DNA from: Eudoraea sp.
Lineage (GTDB): Bacteria > Bacteroidota > Bacteroidia > Flavobacteriales > Flavobacteriaceae
NCBI GenBank assembly: GCA_013041785.1
Contig: JABDRK010000299.1
Span: 1-5,215, forward strand
Direction of reading: 5' to 3'
DNA length: 5,215 bases
Shown here: one piece after another, positions 1 to 5,215 of the stretch
Position numbering within the stretch: position 1 is the first letter of the stretch
How the letters are laid out: the number at the start of each line of letters is the position of its first letter
Made by a program: the position numbers and the translations under genes
Notes under the pieces: model-generated
Told to the model about the DNA's origin: nothing
Seen by the model: only the letters and a program-made list of their open reading frames with translations
The model's database searches: none

Positions 1-195
1 GAGCAGGACCCCTGGGACCGGCATTATCACGAATTCGAAGCCTGGCAGTTCGACTGGCTGCTGGACAAAGCCGGATGGAAAATCAAAGACAGCAGTAAAT
101 GGACCAATCCGGCAGGCAAATTGGGATTTAGACCCTTGTTAAGGCTTTTCACACCCAGGTATTATATTGTTTACGCCGAGCGAAAAACGGACTAA
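1..195 (+). CDS. C-terminal end of a probable class I SAM-dependent methyltransferase (partial, start outside window)
   Basis: Frame 1 is open from the first base to a TAA at 193-195 and encodes the last 64 residues of a protein that begins before the window. The fragment starts EQDPWDRHYHEFEAWQFDWL, continues with LLDKAGWKIK and a TNPAGKLGFRPLLR stretch, and ends FTPRYYIVYAERKTD. The pattern of a D-R-H-x-H-E-F segment, then an amphipathic helix and 'AGW', then a terminal beta-strand ending 'YYIVYAER', resembles the C-terminus of small Bacteroidota SAM-dependent methyltransferases, where the final strands close the Rossmann-like sheet. The SAM-binding motifs would lie upstream and cannot be seen, so the family call is by resemblance only. 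The next gene starts five bases after the stop on the same strand, suggesting cotranscription and a shared role in modifying a glycan or lipid. The substrate cannot be told. Confidence 0.6.
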   Translation, partial: EQDPWDRHYHEFEAWQFDWLLDKAGWKIKDSSKWTNPAGKLGFRPLLRLFTPRYYIVYAERKTD

Positions 196-200
196 TTCCT

Positions 201-1064
201 ATGGATTTCACAATGGCGTATTACGTGGTTATTCCTGCCCACAACGAAGCGGAATTTCTCCCCAAAACTCTCGAGGCTTTAACGGCCCAGACCTTAGCCC
301 CTAAGAAAGTTGTTATTGTCAATGATAATTCTACGGACGAGACAGAAAACGTAATTGACACCTTTACAGCGAAAAATTCGAATTTTATTAAGCGAAACCA
401 CCTATCATCTGCCATACACATGCCTGGCAGCAAGGTGGTGAATACGTTTAACTATGGCCTGTCAGCACTGGACAACGCTTATGACTTCCTGGTTAAGCTG
501 GATGCTGATGTTGTAATCCCTCCGGACTATTTCGAAAGCATAGCGGATATTTTTCAGAACAATCCAAGGGTAGGAATTGCCGGTGGATTTGCTTATGAAC
601 AGGATGCTAGCGGAACCTGGAAACGGAACCACCCCATGAATAAGGATCACGTGAGAGGGGCATTCAAATCGTATACCAGAAACTGTTTTAAGGCCATTGG
701 CGGCCTGAAATCCGCAATGGGCTGGGATACTGTTGACGAACTGCTTGCCGAATTCCACGATTTTCAGACCTTCACTGATGAACGTTTAAAAGTGAAACAC
801 CTTCGCCCACTGGGGGCCGCTTATAATAAGCGCGCCAAATTCTTACAGGGAGAAGCCATGTACGCCATGCGTTATGGTTTACTCATTACACTGATCGCCT
901 CTCTTAAAATGGCTGTAAAACTAAAGAAACCCAGGGCCTTTACAGACAACCTAAGGGGGTTTCTTGCTGCCATTAAAAACCGCAAACCCTTTATAGTCTC
1001 CGCTGAGGAGGGCAGATTCATTCGCAAACTCAGGTGGAAACGAATCCGGGAAAAGCTATTCTAA
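201..1064 (+). CDS. Glycosyltransferase family 2 (GT-A fold)
   Basis: This 287-residue protein is predicted to transfer a sugar from a nucleotide-sugar donor to a glycan or lipid acceptor at the cytoplasmic face of the inner membrane. The GT-A/GT2 landmarks are in order: the N-terminal strand and loop VVIPAHNE (9-16), the donor-binding VNDNSTDET (40-48), the metal-binding DxD in KLDADVV (99-105, D101 and D103), GIAGG (125-129), and GWDTVDE (174-180), which sits where GT2 enzymes carry the acidic catalytic base. After the domain comes a hydrophobic stretch (about 221-235) followed by basic, amphipathic sequence ending KLRWKRIREKLF. This fits peripheral membrane attachment rather than a clear transmembrane anchor. 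The gene starts five bases after the methyltransferase stop, so the two are probably cotranscribed. No Shine-Dalgarno is visible. An in-frame ATG at 213 would give MAYYVVIPAHNE, which puts the first strand at the N-terminus as in many GT2 proteins, so the true start may be 213. The 3' end overlaps the phosphatase gene by 9 bases. Donor and acceptor are unknown. Confidence 0.9.
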   Translation: MDFTMAYYVVIPAHNEAEFLPKTLEALTAQTLAPKKVVIVNDNSTDETENVIDTFTAKNSNFIKRNHLSSAIHMPGSKVVNTFNYGLSALDNAYDFLVKLDADVVIPPDYFESIADIFQNNPRVGIAGGFAYEQDASGTWKRNHPMNKDHVRGAFKSYTRNCFKAIGGLKSAMGWDTVDELLAEFHDFQTFTDERLKVKHLRPLGAAYNKRAKFLQGEAMYAMRYGLLITLIASLKMAVKLKKPRAFTDNLRGFLAAIKNRKPFIVSAEEGRFIRKLRWKRIREKLF

Positions 1065-2741
1065 TACCTCACTGATTGGGCTGCCTGTTGTCCCATTGGG
1101 GAATGCTATACCCAGCAAGGCAGAAATAGTTGGCGCAATATCCGGGATTTCCGTTCGCCTGGTTGTGCTACCTGGATTGATACCCTTGCCGAAAAACAGC
1201 AAAGGAGCATGGGTGTCGTAAATCTGAGGAGACCCATGGGTAGATCCTGTTCTGGAGTACGATACGGTTGCAGGTTCCAGCACCATCAAAATATCTCCGG
1301 ATCGCTTTTGATTGTATCCTTTTTGCAGAATGTAGGGAATCCCTGCACTATATTCATTATGCTGCATTTGATATCCCGTATATACGCGGTCTATCCCCTC
1401 GTATTTCAGTAACTCCTCGGACATTTCCTCCTGTACCTGTATGATACTGAGATCAAGTTTTTGCATTACCTCATGATCCAGAAAAATCTGGGCATTCGAA
1501 TAATTTTTGATAAGGTTAGTTGTTCCAAAGCGGTTCTTCATAAATTCCATAATCCTATCACGAAACAGGGAGAGGGAAAAATAACCGGCAGGTATTTTCA
1601 TATCACTCAGGTATGCCGGTACATTTACAGCAGCATGGTCTGAAGTCAAAAACACGGTGTATTGTCCTTCGCCTACCTCCTTGTCCAGCGCTTTAAAAAG
1701 CCTTTCCAGGTCCTGATCCAGCCTCAGATATGTATCCTGAATTTCCTTGGAATTGACCCCAAAAAAATGCCCTACATAATCGGTACTGGAATAACTCACA
1801 GCAAGAAAATCGGTGATTTCATCCTGACCTAAATCCTCACCTTTTAGGGCAGCCAGTGCAAAATCTGTAGTAATACTGTTTCCAAAAGGGGTAATTCGCA
1901 AGAGTCCATATTGTCCGTTGGCCTCCCATAAACTTTCCAGGTCGTGGGGAAAGACCGGGGCGCTCTCCCCGTCGATTAAAGCTTCATAGGGGGTATTGTC
2001 AGGACCACTCTGAGTATAGGTGCTCAGGGGTTTCAGGGTGCTCCAGGGTTTTTTATACTGTGCCACTGCATCAGAACTATTGAACCTATTCACCCATCGG
2101 GGCAATTCTTCCATATAAAACGAACTGCTGATCCAATTCCCCTCTGAACCCCCCTCAAACCAATATGCTGCATTGGCTGTATGTCCGCCGGGTAAAACCG
2201 CACCGCGGTCCTTTAATGCAACGGCAATTACCTTTGACTGCATTTGGGTATGCAGGCGTAGTTGGTCAGTAAGGGTAGTTACATTCATTCGATGAGGCGA
2301 CATACGCCCTGCATCAGAAGCTGTACCCACAGAAGTCATGGTGGTATCTGATGCGCAATACACGGCTGCATCCGAAACCTTGTCATACCATTCGTTCCCA
2401 ATTATACCATGGGTAGCCGGTGTAGTCCCCGTATAGACGGAAGCATGTCCCGGACCGGTACTTGTAGGTGCGTAATTGAAATGGTTATTCCGACAATTGA
2501 ACCCTTCAATGACCATTCTCTTGAATCCGCCGTCTCCATAGTGATCCCAGAATCGGGTTAAGTAGTCATAGCGCATCTGGTCTACCACGATCCCCACGAC
2601 CAGTTTGGGCCTTGTGAAGGGGATAGTCAATTCTGAATCTTGCGGGTTTTGTTCGTTGATATTCTTTTGTGCGTGAATTTCATTCCCCAGAGGAAATGCA
2701 GCCAAAAGGCCCCACAACACCAATAATTTAAAGCATTTCAT
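1056..2741 (-). CDS. pafA: PafA-family secreted zinc alkaline phosphatase
   Basis: A phosphatase of the alkaline phosphatase/nucleotide pyrophosphatase superfamily that hydrolyses phosphate monoesters outside the inner membrane. From the ATG at 2741 it has 561 residues. An N-terminal Sec signal peptide (MKCFKLLVLWGLLAAFPLG, then NEIHA) is probably cleaved after A24; there is no lipobox. Active-site residues are recognisable: D54 (VVDQMRYD), the nucleophile T95 in STGPGHASVYTG, N116 (GNEWYDK), K177 and R179 (ALKDRGAVLPGGH), D321 and H325 (SSTDYVGHFFG), D368-H369 (LTSDHAAVNVP) and H502 (STHGSP). These match the two-zinc site and the Thr/Asn/Lys/Arg set known from Elizabethkingia meningoseptica PafA; the Lys-Arg pair points to monoesterase rather than diesterase activity. 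Length is normal for the family. The frame extends six bases further to a TTG (2747), but the ATG gives a standard signal peptide and lies a sensible distance below the -7 element at 2768-2761. No Pho box was recognised. It is transcribed divergently from the MlaE-like gene and ends inside the glycosyltransferase gene. Confidence 0.92.
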   Translation of the reverse strand: MKCFKLLVLWGLLAAFPLGNEIHAQKNINEQNPQDSELTIPFTRPKLVVGIVVDQMRYDYLTRFWDHYGDGGFKRMVIEGFNCRNNHFNYAPTSTGPGHASVYTGTTPATHGIIGNEWYDKVSDAAVYCASDTTMTSVGTASDAGRMSPHRMNVTTLTDQLRLHTQMQSKVIAVALKDRGAVLPGGHTANAAYWFEGGSEGNWISSSFYMEELPRWVNRFNSSDAVAQYKKPWSTLKPLSTYTQSGPDNTPYEALIDGESAPVFPHDLESLWEANGQYGLLRITPFGNSITTDFALAALKGEDLGQDEITDFLAVSYSSTDYVGHFFGVNSKEIQDTYLRLDQDLERLFKALDKEVGEGQYTVFLTSDHAAVNVPAYLSDMKIPAGYFSLSLFRDRIMEFMKNRFGTTNLIKNYSNAQIFLDHEVMQKLDLSIIQVQEEMSEELLKYEGIDRVYTGYQMQHNEYSAGIPYILQKGYNQKRSGDILMVLEPATVSYSRTGSTHGSPQIYDTHAPLLFFGKGINPGSTTRRTEIPDIAPTISALLGIAFPNGTTGSPISEVLE

Positions 2742-2760
2742 AAGCAAAATTTACGTCCAT

Positions 2761-2768
2761 CAAAAATA
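2761..2768 (-). promoter_or_regulatory. Candidate Bacteroidota promoter -7 element for pafA
   Basis: On the minus strand this reads TATTTTTG, a perfect match to the Bacteroidota housekeeping -7 consensus TAnnTTTG. A TTG lies 14 bases further upstream on the same strand, within TTTTTTGAGG. This is closer than the usual spacing of about 17-23 bases for the -33 element, so the -33 half is weak. Transcription starting a few bases downstream would leave a short leader of roughly a dozen bases before the ATG at 2741. The region is AT-rich, so a chance match is possible. Confidence 0.45.
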
Positions 2769-2813
2769 GGAAATTAAAGCCTCAAAAAAGGGAAATGAAA
2801 GTCAATTGAACGT

Positions 2814-2830
2814 TAATATTGTTATTTTTA
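2814..2830 (+). promoter_or_regulatory. Weak candidate promoter -7 region for the MlaEF-like operon
   Basis: Two overlapping near-matches to TAnnTTTG occur on the plus strand: TAATATTG at 2814-2821 and TATTTTTA at 2823-2830, each differing from the consensus at one defined position. Neither has a TTG at normal -33 spacing; the nearest, at 2806-2808, is only 14 bases before the second element. The location, 25 to 40 bases before the ATG at 2855 in the only sizeable intergenic gap, is right for a promoter of the two-gene operon. Sequence support for the exact element is limited. Confidence 0.3.
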
Positions 2831-2854
2831 CGCTGAGAAGATTACCACACTTCA

Positions 2855-3592
2855 ATGAACTACCTTTCCGATATTGGAAGTTACGCCATAATGGTTCGTG
2901 AGGTTTTTAAGAAACCAACCAAGTGGCCCATAATGAGGAATTTGATCCTCAAGGAGATAGATGAACTTATTTTTGGTTCCCTGGGTATAATAATTTTTAT
3001 CTCCATCTTCATCGGAGGCGTTGTTGCCATACAAACGGCTTTAAATCTGACCAATCCTTTAATTCCAAAAAACCTCATCGGATTTGCCACAAGGCAATCT
3101 GTGATCCTGGAATTTGCCCCTACCTTCACCTCCATCATCATGGCGGGTAAAGTGGGGTCCTATATTACCTCAAGCATAGGCACTATGCGGGTAACCGAAC
3201 AAATTGATGCCCTGGAGGTCATGGGAGTTAATTCACTTAACTACCTGGTATTCCCAAAAATTATTGCCATGCTCTTTTATCCCTTTATTGTTGCCATTGC
3301 CATGTATGTGGGGATATTCGGCGGATGGATAGCCAACGTATTGGGAGCACACAGTTCCAGTGCTGAATTTGTGGAAGGCCTTAAACTGGATTTTATCAGC
3401 TTCCACGTTACCTATTCCTTTATCAAATCAGTGGTTTTTGCCTTTATAATTGCCACAATACCCTCTTTCCACGGTTACTATATGAAAGGCGGAGCCCTGG
3501 ATGTAGGGAAAGCCAGTACGGTAGCCTTTGTGTGGACCAGTGTTGCGATCATCATCCTTAATTTTATCCTCACTCAATTACTCCTCGGCTGA
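2855..3592 (+). CDS. mlaE: MlaE-family ABC transporter permease (phospholipid/MCE system)
   Basis: This 245-residue inner-membrane protein is the permease of an MCE-type ABC transporter, which in Gram-negative bacteria moves phospholipids between inner and outer membranes to maintain outer-membrane asymmetry. After an amphipathic N-terminal region (1-35) there are hydrophobic segments at about 40-60, 82-105, 134-161, 188-203 and 222-243. The family signature is clear: LEFAPTFTSIIMAGKVGSY (85-103), then SSIGTMRVTEQIDALEVMG (106-124), the cytoplasmic segment thought to contact the ATPase, and YLVFPKI (130-136). The C-terminal GGALDVGKAST (212-222) corresponds to the conserved GGA-x-GVG-x-AT motif of MlaE proteins. 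Length is close to the usual 250-260. The TGA stop shares its last base with the ATG of the ATPase gene, so translation of the two is probably coupled. No MlaD-, MlaC- or MlaB-like gene is in the window. The symbol is given by family; orthology to E. coli mlaE is inferred. Confidence 0.9.
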   Translation: MNYLSDIGSYAIMVREVFKKPTKWPIMRNLILKEIDELIFGSLGIIIFISIFIGGVVAIQTALNLTNPLIPKNLIGFATRQSVILEFAPTFTSIIMAGKVGSYITSSIGTMRVTEQIDALEVMGVNSLNYLVFPKIIAMLFYPFIVAIAMYVGIFGGWIANVLGAHSSSAEFVEGLKLDFISFHVTYSFIKSVVFAFIIATIPSFHGYYMKGGALDVGKASTVAFVWTSVAIIILNFILTQLLLG

Positions 3593-4359
3593 TGATTGAT
3601 ATTGTAAACTTGCACAAATCGTTTGGCGACTCCCATGTACTTAAGGGGATCACAACTTCTTTTGAAAAAGGCAAAACCAACTTGATCATTGGTCAGAGCG
3701 GATCGGGTAAAACAGTTTTGATGAAATGCCTGTTAGGCTTATTGATCCCGGATGATGGGATCATCAGTTATGACGGAAGGCGGTTTGCCGAATTATCCGG
3801 AGATGAACGAAGAAACCTGAGACAGGATATGGGCATGGTATTCCAGGGAAGCGCCCTTTTTGATTCCATGACCGTTGAGGGGAATGTAATGTTCCCATTA
3901 GAAATGTTTACGAATCAGTCGCGCTCAGAAATGGAAGACCGGGTCAATTTTGTATTGAAACGGGTAAACCTGGTGGATGCGCATAAAAAGTTTCCTTCTG
4001 AAATCTCAGGCGGGATGCAAAAACGGGTGGCCATTGCCCGTGCGATTGTTATGAAACCCAAATACCTTTTTTGTGATGAACCCAATAGTGGCCTGGATCC
4101 AAACACGGCAATTCTAATAGACAACCTCATTCAGGAAATAACCAAAGAATATGACATCATAACAGTGGTCAATAGTCACGACATGAACTCGGTGATGGAA
4201 ATTGGTGAGAAAATCATCTTCCTGAAAAACGGGGTAAAGGAATGGGAGGGTACCAATAAGGAGATTTTCAGAACCGACAATAAAGCCATAACAGACTTTG
4301 TTTATTCTTCCGAGCTATTCAAGAAGGTTCGACAAATGTATCAGGAGGAGCAGGATTAA
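3592..4359 (+). CDS. mlaF: MlaF-family ABC transporter ATP-binding protein
   Basis: This 255-residue cytoplasmic ATPase should power the MlaE-like permease encoded directly upstream. All nucleotide-binding motifs are intact: Walker A GQSGSGKT (34-41), Q-loop Q85 in MGMVFQGSALFDSMTV (80-95), signature SGGMQKR (139-145), Walker B YLFCDEP (158-164) with catalytic E163, D-loop GLDP (167-170), and the switch histidine H196 in NSHDM. The sequence SALFDSMTVEGNVMFPL after the Q-loop and the SGGMQ form of the signature (rather than the commoner SGGQQ) are typical of MlaF and related MCE ATPases, which supports a lipid-transport role over generic import or export. The C-terminal tail (ITDFVYSSELFKKVRQMYQ, about 230-250) extends past the core domain as in other family members. 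The start ATG overlaps the permease TGA by one base. The stop overlaps the convergent DUF389 gene by 4 bases. Frame and length are intact. Gene symbol by family. Confidence 0.9.
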   Translation: MIDIVNLHKSFGDSHVLKGITTSFEKGKTNLIIGQSGSGKTVLMKCLLGLLIPDDGIISYDGRRFAELSGDERRNLRQDMGMVFQGSALFDSMTVEGNVMFPLEMFTNQSRSEMEDRVNFVLKRVNLVDAHKKFPSEISGGMQKRVAIARAIVMKPKYLFCDEPNSGLDPNTAILIDNLIQEITKEYDIITVVNSHDMNSVMEIGEKIIFLKNGVKEWEGTNKEIFRTDNKAITDFVYSSELFKKVRQMYQEEQD

Positions 4360-5215
4360 TAGGTGAACGATTTCAACTGTATGGCGTCATTCTTCAACCT
4401 CAATTTGAGCCATTCGTGTAATTTCCGACTGTCCCTGGCAATTTGATTGCTGCTGGCCTCATCCTTCCACTTCACCTCAAAAATCGGAATGGTATCCGTC
4501 TTGCTGAAATCGGTACGGATACTGTAGTAAAAACTAAGCCCATCAAGGTATTCATAAGAGGCCCGGGCCTCTGCACTGATGTCTGTGAAAGGGATTTGCT
4601 GTGTTGCCTGCCTGCTCAGGTTGGCCAACTCTGCTTCCAGGATTCGGATGCGTTCATCCTTGTTGAGCAATTCGGCCTTCTTGGCTTCATACAATTCGTT
4701 CACATACCTGAACTTCTCCTCGGAATCGTCCCTTCCTCCCTGAATAACACGAAGTTGAGCTTCTTCCAGCATTGGGTATTTACTTTTCTGATTGCGCCAG
4801 GAGTTGATCACATTCTCAGGGATAAACTCATCTCCCATACATACCAGTTCGATATAAGAATTTTCCCAATCAATCTCAGTAAGGTCTTCCATATAACGTC
4901 CACCTTCCTTAAACTCATAAACTTCAATGGTTTCGTCGATCAATTGCCGGGCCTGATGTTCAAAATTAGACTTCTGGAAAACTTTGTAAAAGGTATACAC
5001 GGCAGGCACCATAACCAGCAAAGCCACCAGAGAGGCGATACGACCAATAAAACGTCTCTTGCGCGAATTGGCATAGCGCACCATGGGAAAGCGAAGAATC
5101 TTAATAACCAGAAAAGTGGCCAGTCCAATAAATATGGTGTTAATAATAAATAAATACATGGCACCTCCTGCATAACTCAGATTACCAATAGCCAACCCAA
5201 ACCCAACAGTACACA
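4356..5215 (-). CDS. DUF389 family membrane protein, C-terminal part (partial, start outside window)
   Basis: The minus-strand frame is open from the right edge of the window to a TAA at 4358-4356 and encodes 285 visible residues. It begins CTVGFGLAIGNLSYAGGA and continues YLFIINTIFIGLATFLVIK. This matches the end of the DUF389 hydrophobic domain, where a conserved MPPLCT-x-GFG-x-A-x-GN segment is followed by a helix ending in ATF. A TTG at 5195 could pass for a start but is not credible, because DUF389 sequence continues upstream of it. Next come a basic loop (VRYANSRKRRF), probably cytoplasmic, and a last membrane helix (about visible residues 59-79, IASLVALLVMVPAVYTFYK). The remaining 200 or so residues are soluble and probably periplasmic. 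They include a charged, likely coiled-coil segment (ELYEAKKAELL through ILEAELANLSRQ) and end LKSFTY. The function of the family is not established. The gene converges on the MlaF-like gene with a 4-base overlap and is probably an independent unit. Confidence 0.8.
   Translation of the reverse strand, partial: CTVGFGLAIGNLSYAGGAMYLFIINTIFIGLATFLVIKILRFPMVRYANSRKRRFIGRIASLVALLVMVPAVYTFYKVFQKSNFEHQARQLIDETIEVYEFKEGGRYMEDLTEIDWENSYIELVCMGDEFIPENVINSWRNQKSKYPMLEEAQLRVIQGGRDDSEEKFRYVNELYEAKKAELLNKDERIRILEAELANLSRQATQQIPFTDISAEARASYEYLDGLSFYYSIRTDFSKTDTIPIFEVKWKDEASSNQIARDSRKLHEWLKLRLKNDAIQLKSFTY

Noticed and set aside
221..758. Two minus-strand open frames of 70 and 98 codons opposite the glycosyltransferase.
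   Set aside because: The plus-strand frame carries all the GT2 motifs in order. The antisense frames have no domain-like features.
1081..1123. Inverted repeat CTGCCT (1081-1086) / AGGCAG (1118-1123) just downstream of the glycosyltransferase stop, considered as a terminator.
   Set aside because: The stem is only 6 base pairs with a 31-base loop, no T-run follows, and it lies inside pafA coding sequence.
1209..1643. Two plus-strand open frames of 60-67 codons inside pafA.
   Set aside because: Both are short, have no recognisable motif, and lie opposite a fully conserved phosphatase sequence.
2741..2860. A small RNA or riboswitch in the divergent gap.
   Set aside because: The gap is AT-rich with no stable stem or recognisable conserved core. 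The short palindromes are only 6-8 bases long.
2852..3141. Minus-strand open frames opposite the start of the MlaE-like gene, and another at 3915-4130 opposite mlaF.
   Set aside because: They lie opposite conserved transporter motifs and have low-complexity, motif-free translations.
4443..5153. Long plus-strand open frame of 236 codons opposite the DUF389 gene.
   Set aside because: It is antisense to a strongly recognisable membrane protein on the minus strand, and its translation shows no family motif. It is a shadow of the real gene.

Overview
This 5.2 kb stretch looks like ordinary chromosome from a Bacteroidota bacterium, most likely a marine member of the Flavobacteriaceae. The reasons are the protein families present (a PafA-type alkaline phosphatase; an MlaE/MlaF-like ABC pair with no adjacent MCE gene; a DUF389 membrane protein), the absence of clear Shine-Dalgarno sequences before the starts, and a perfect match to the Bacteroidota -7 promoter element TAnnTTTG upstream of the phosphatase gene. 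Coding density is very high, with moderate GC. The only real intergenic gap is about 113 bp. No tRNA, rRNA, CRISPR, insertion sequence or long repeat was seen.

Layout, left to right: (1) positions 1-195, + strand, the last 64 residues of a probable class I SAM-dependent methyltransferase; (2) 201-1064, +, a family 2 glycosyltransferase five bases downstream and probably in the same operon; (3) 1056-2741, -, a secreted PafA-family zinc alkaline phosphatase that meets the glycosyltransferase tail to tail with a 9-base overlap; (4) 2742-2854, a divergent promoter region; (5) 2855-3592, +, an MlaE-family permease, and (6) 3592-4359, +, an MlaF-family ATPase, sharing one base (TGATG); (7) 4356 to the right edge, -, the C-terminal part of a DUF389 membrane protein, again tail to tail with a 4-base overlap. 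Its start lies outside the window.

Functionally the window is about the cell envelope. The methyltransferase and glycosyltransferase probably act on a surface polysaccharide or glycolipid. The phosphatase scavenges phosphate from monoesters outside the inner membrane. The MlaEF-like pair should be the inner-membrane engine of a phospholipid transport system that keeps the outer membrane asymmetric, with its MCE (MlaD-like) partner encoded elsewhere. The DUF389 protein is a membrane protein of unknown role with a large soluble C-terminal domain.

Two gene boundaries need care. The longest phosphatase frame begins at a TTG (2747), but the ATG at 2741 is the better start. The DUF389 frame also shows an internal TTG (5195) that could be mistaken for a start, although the frame stays open to the window edge and the family sequence clearly continues upstream. 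I found no convincing evidence of a new biological system here; the findings are modest.
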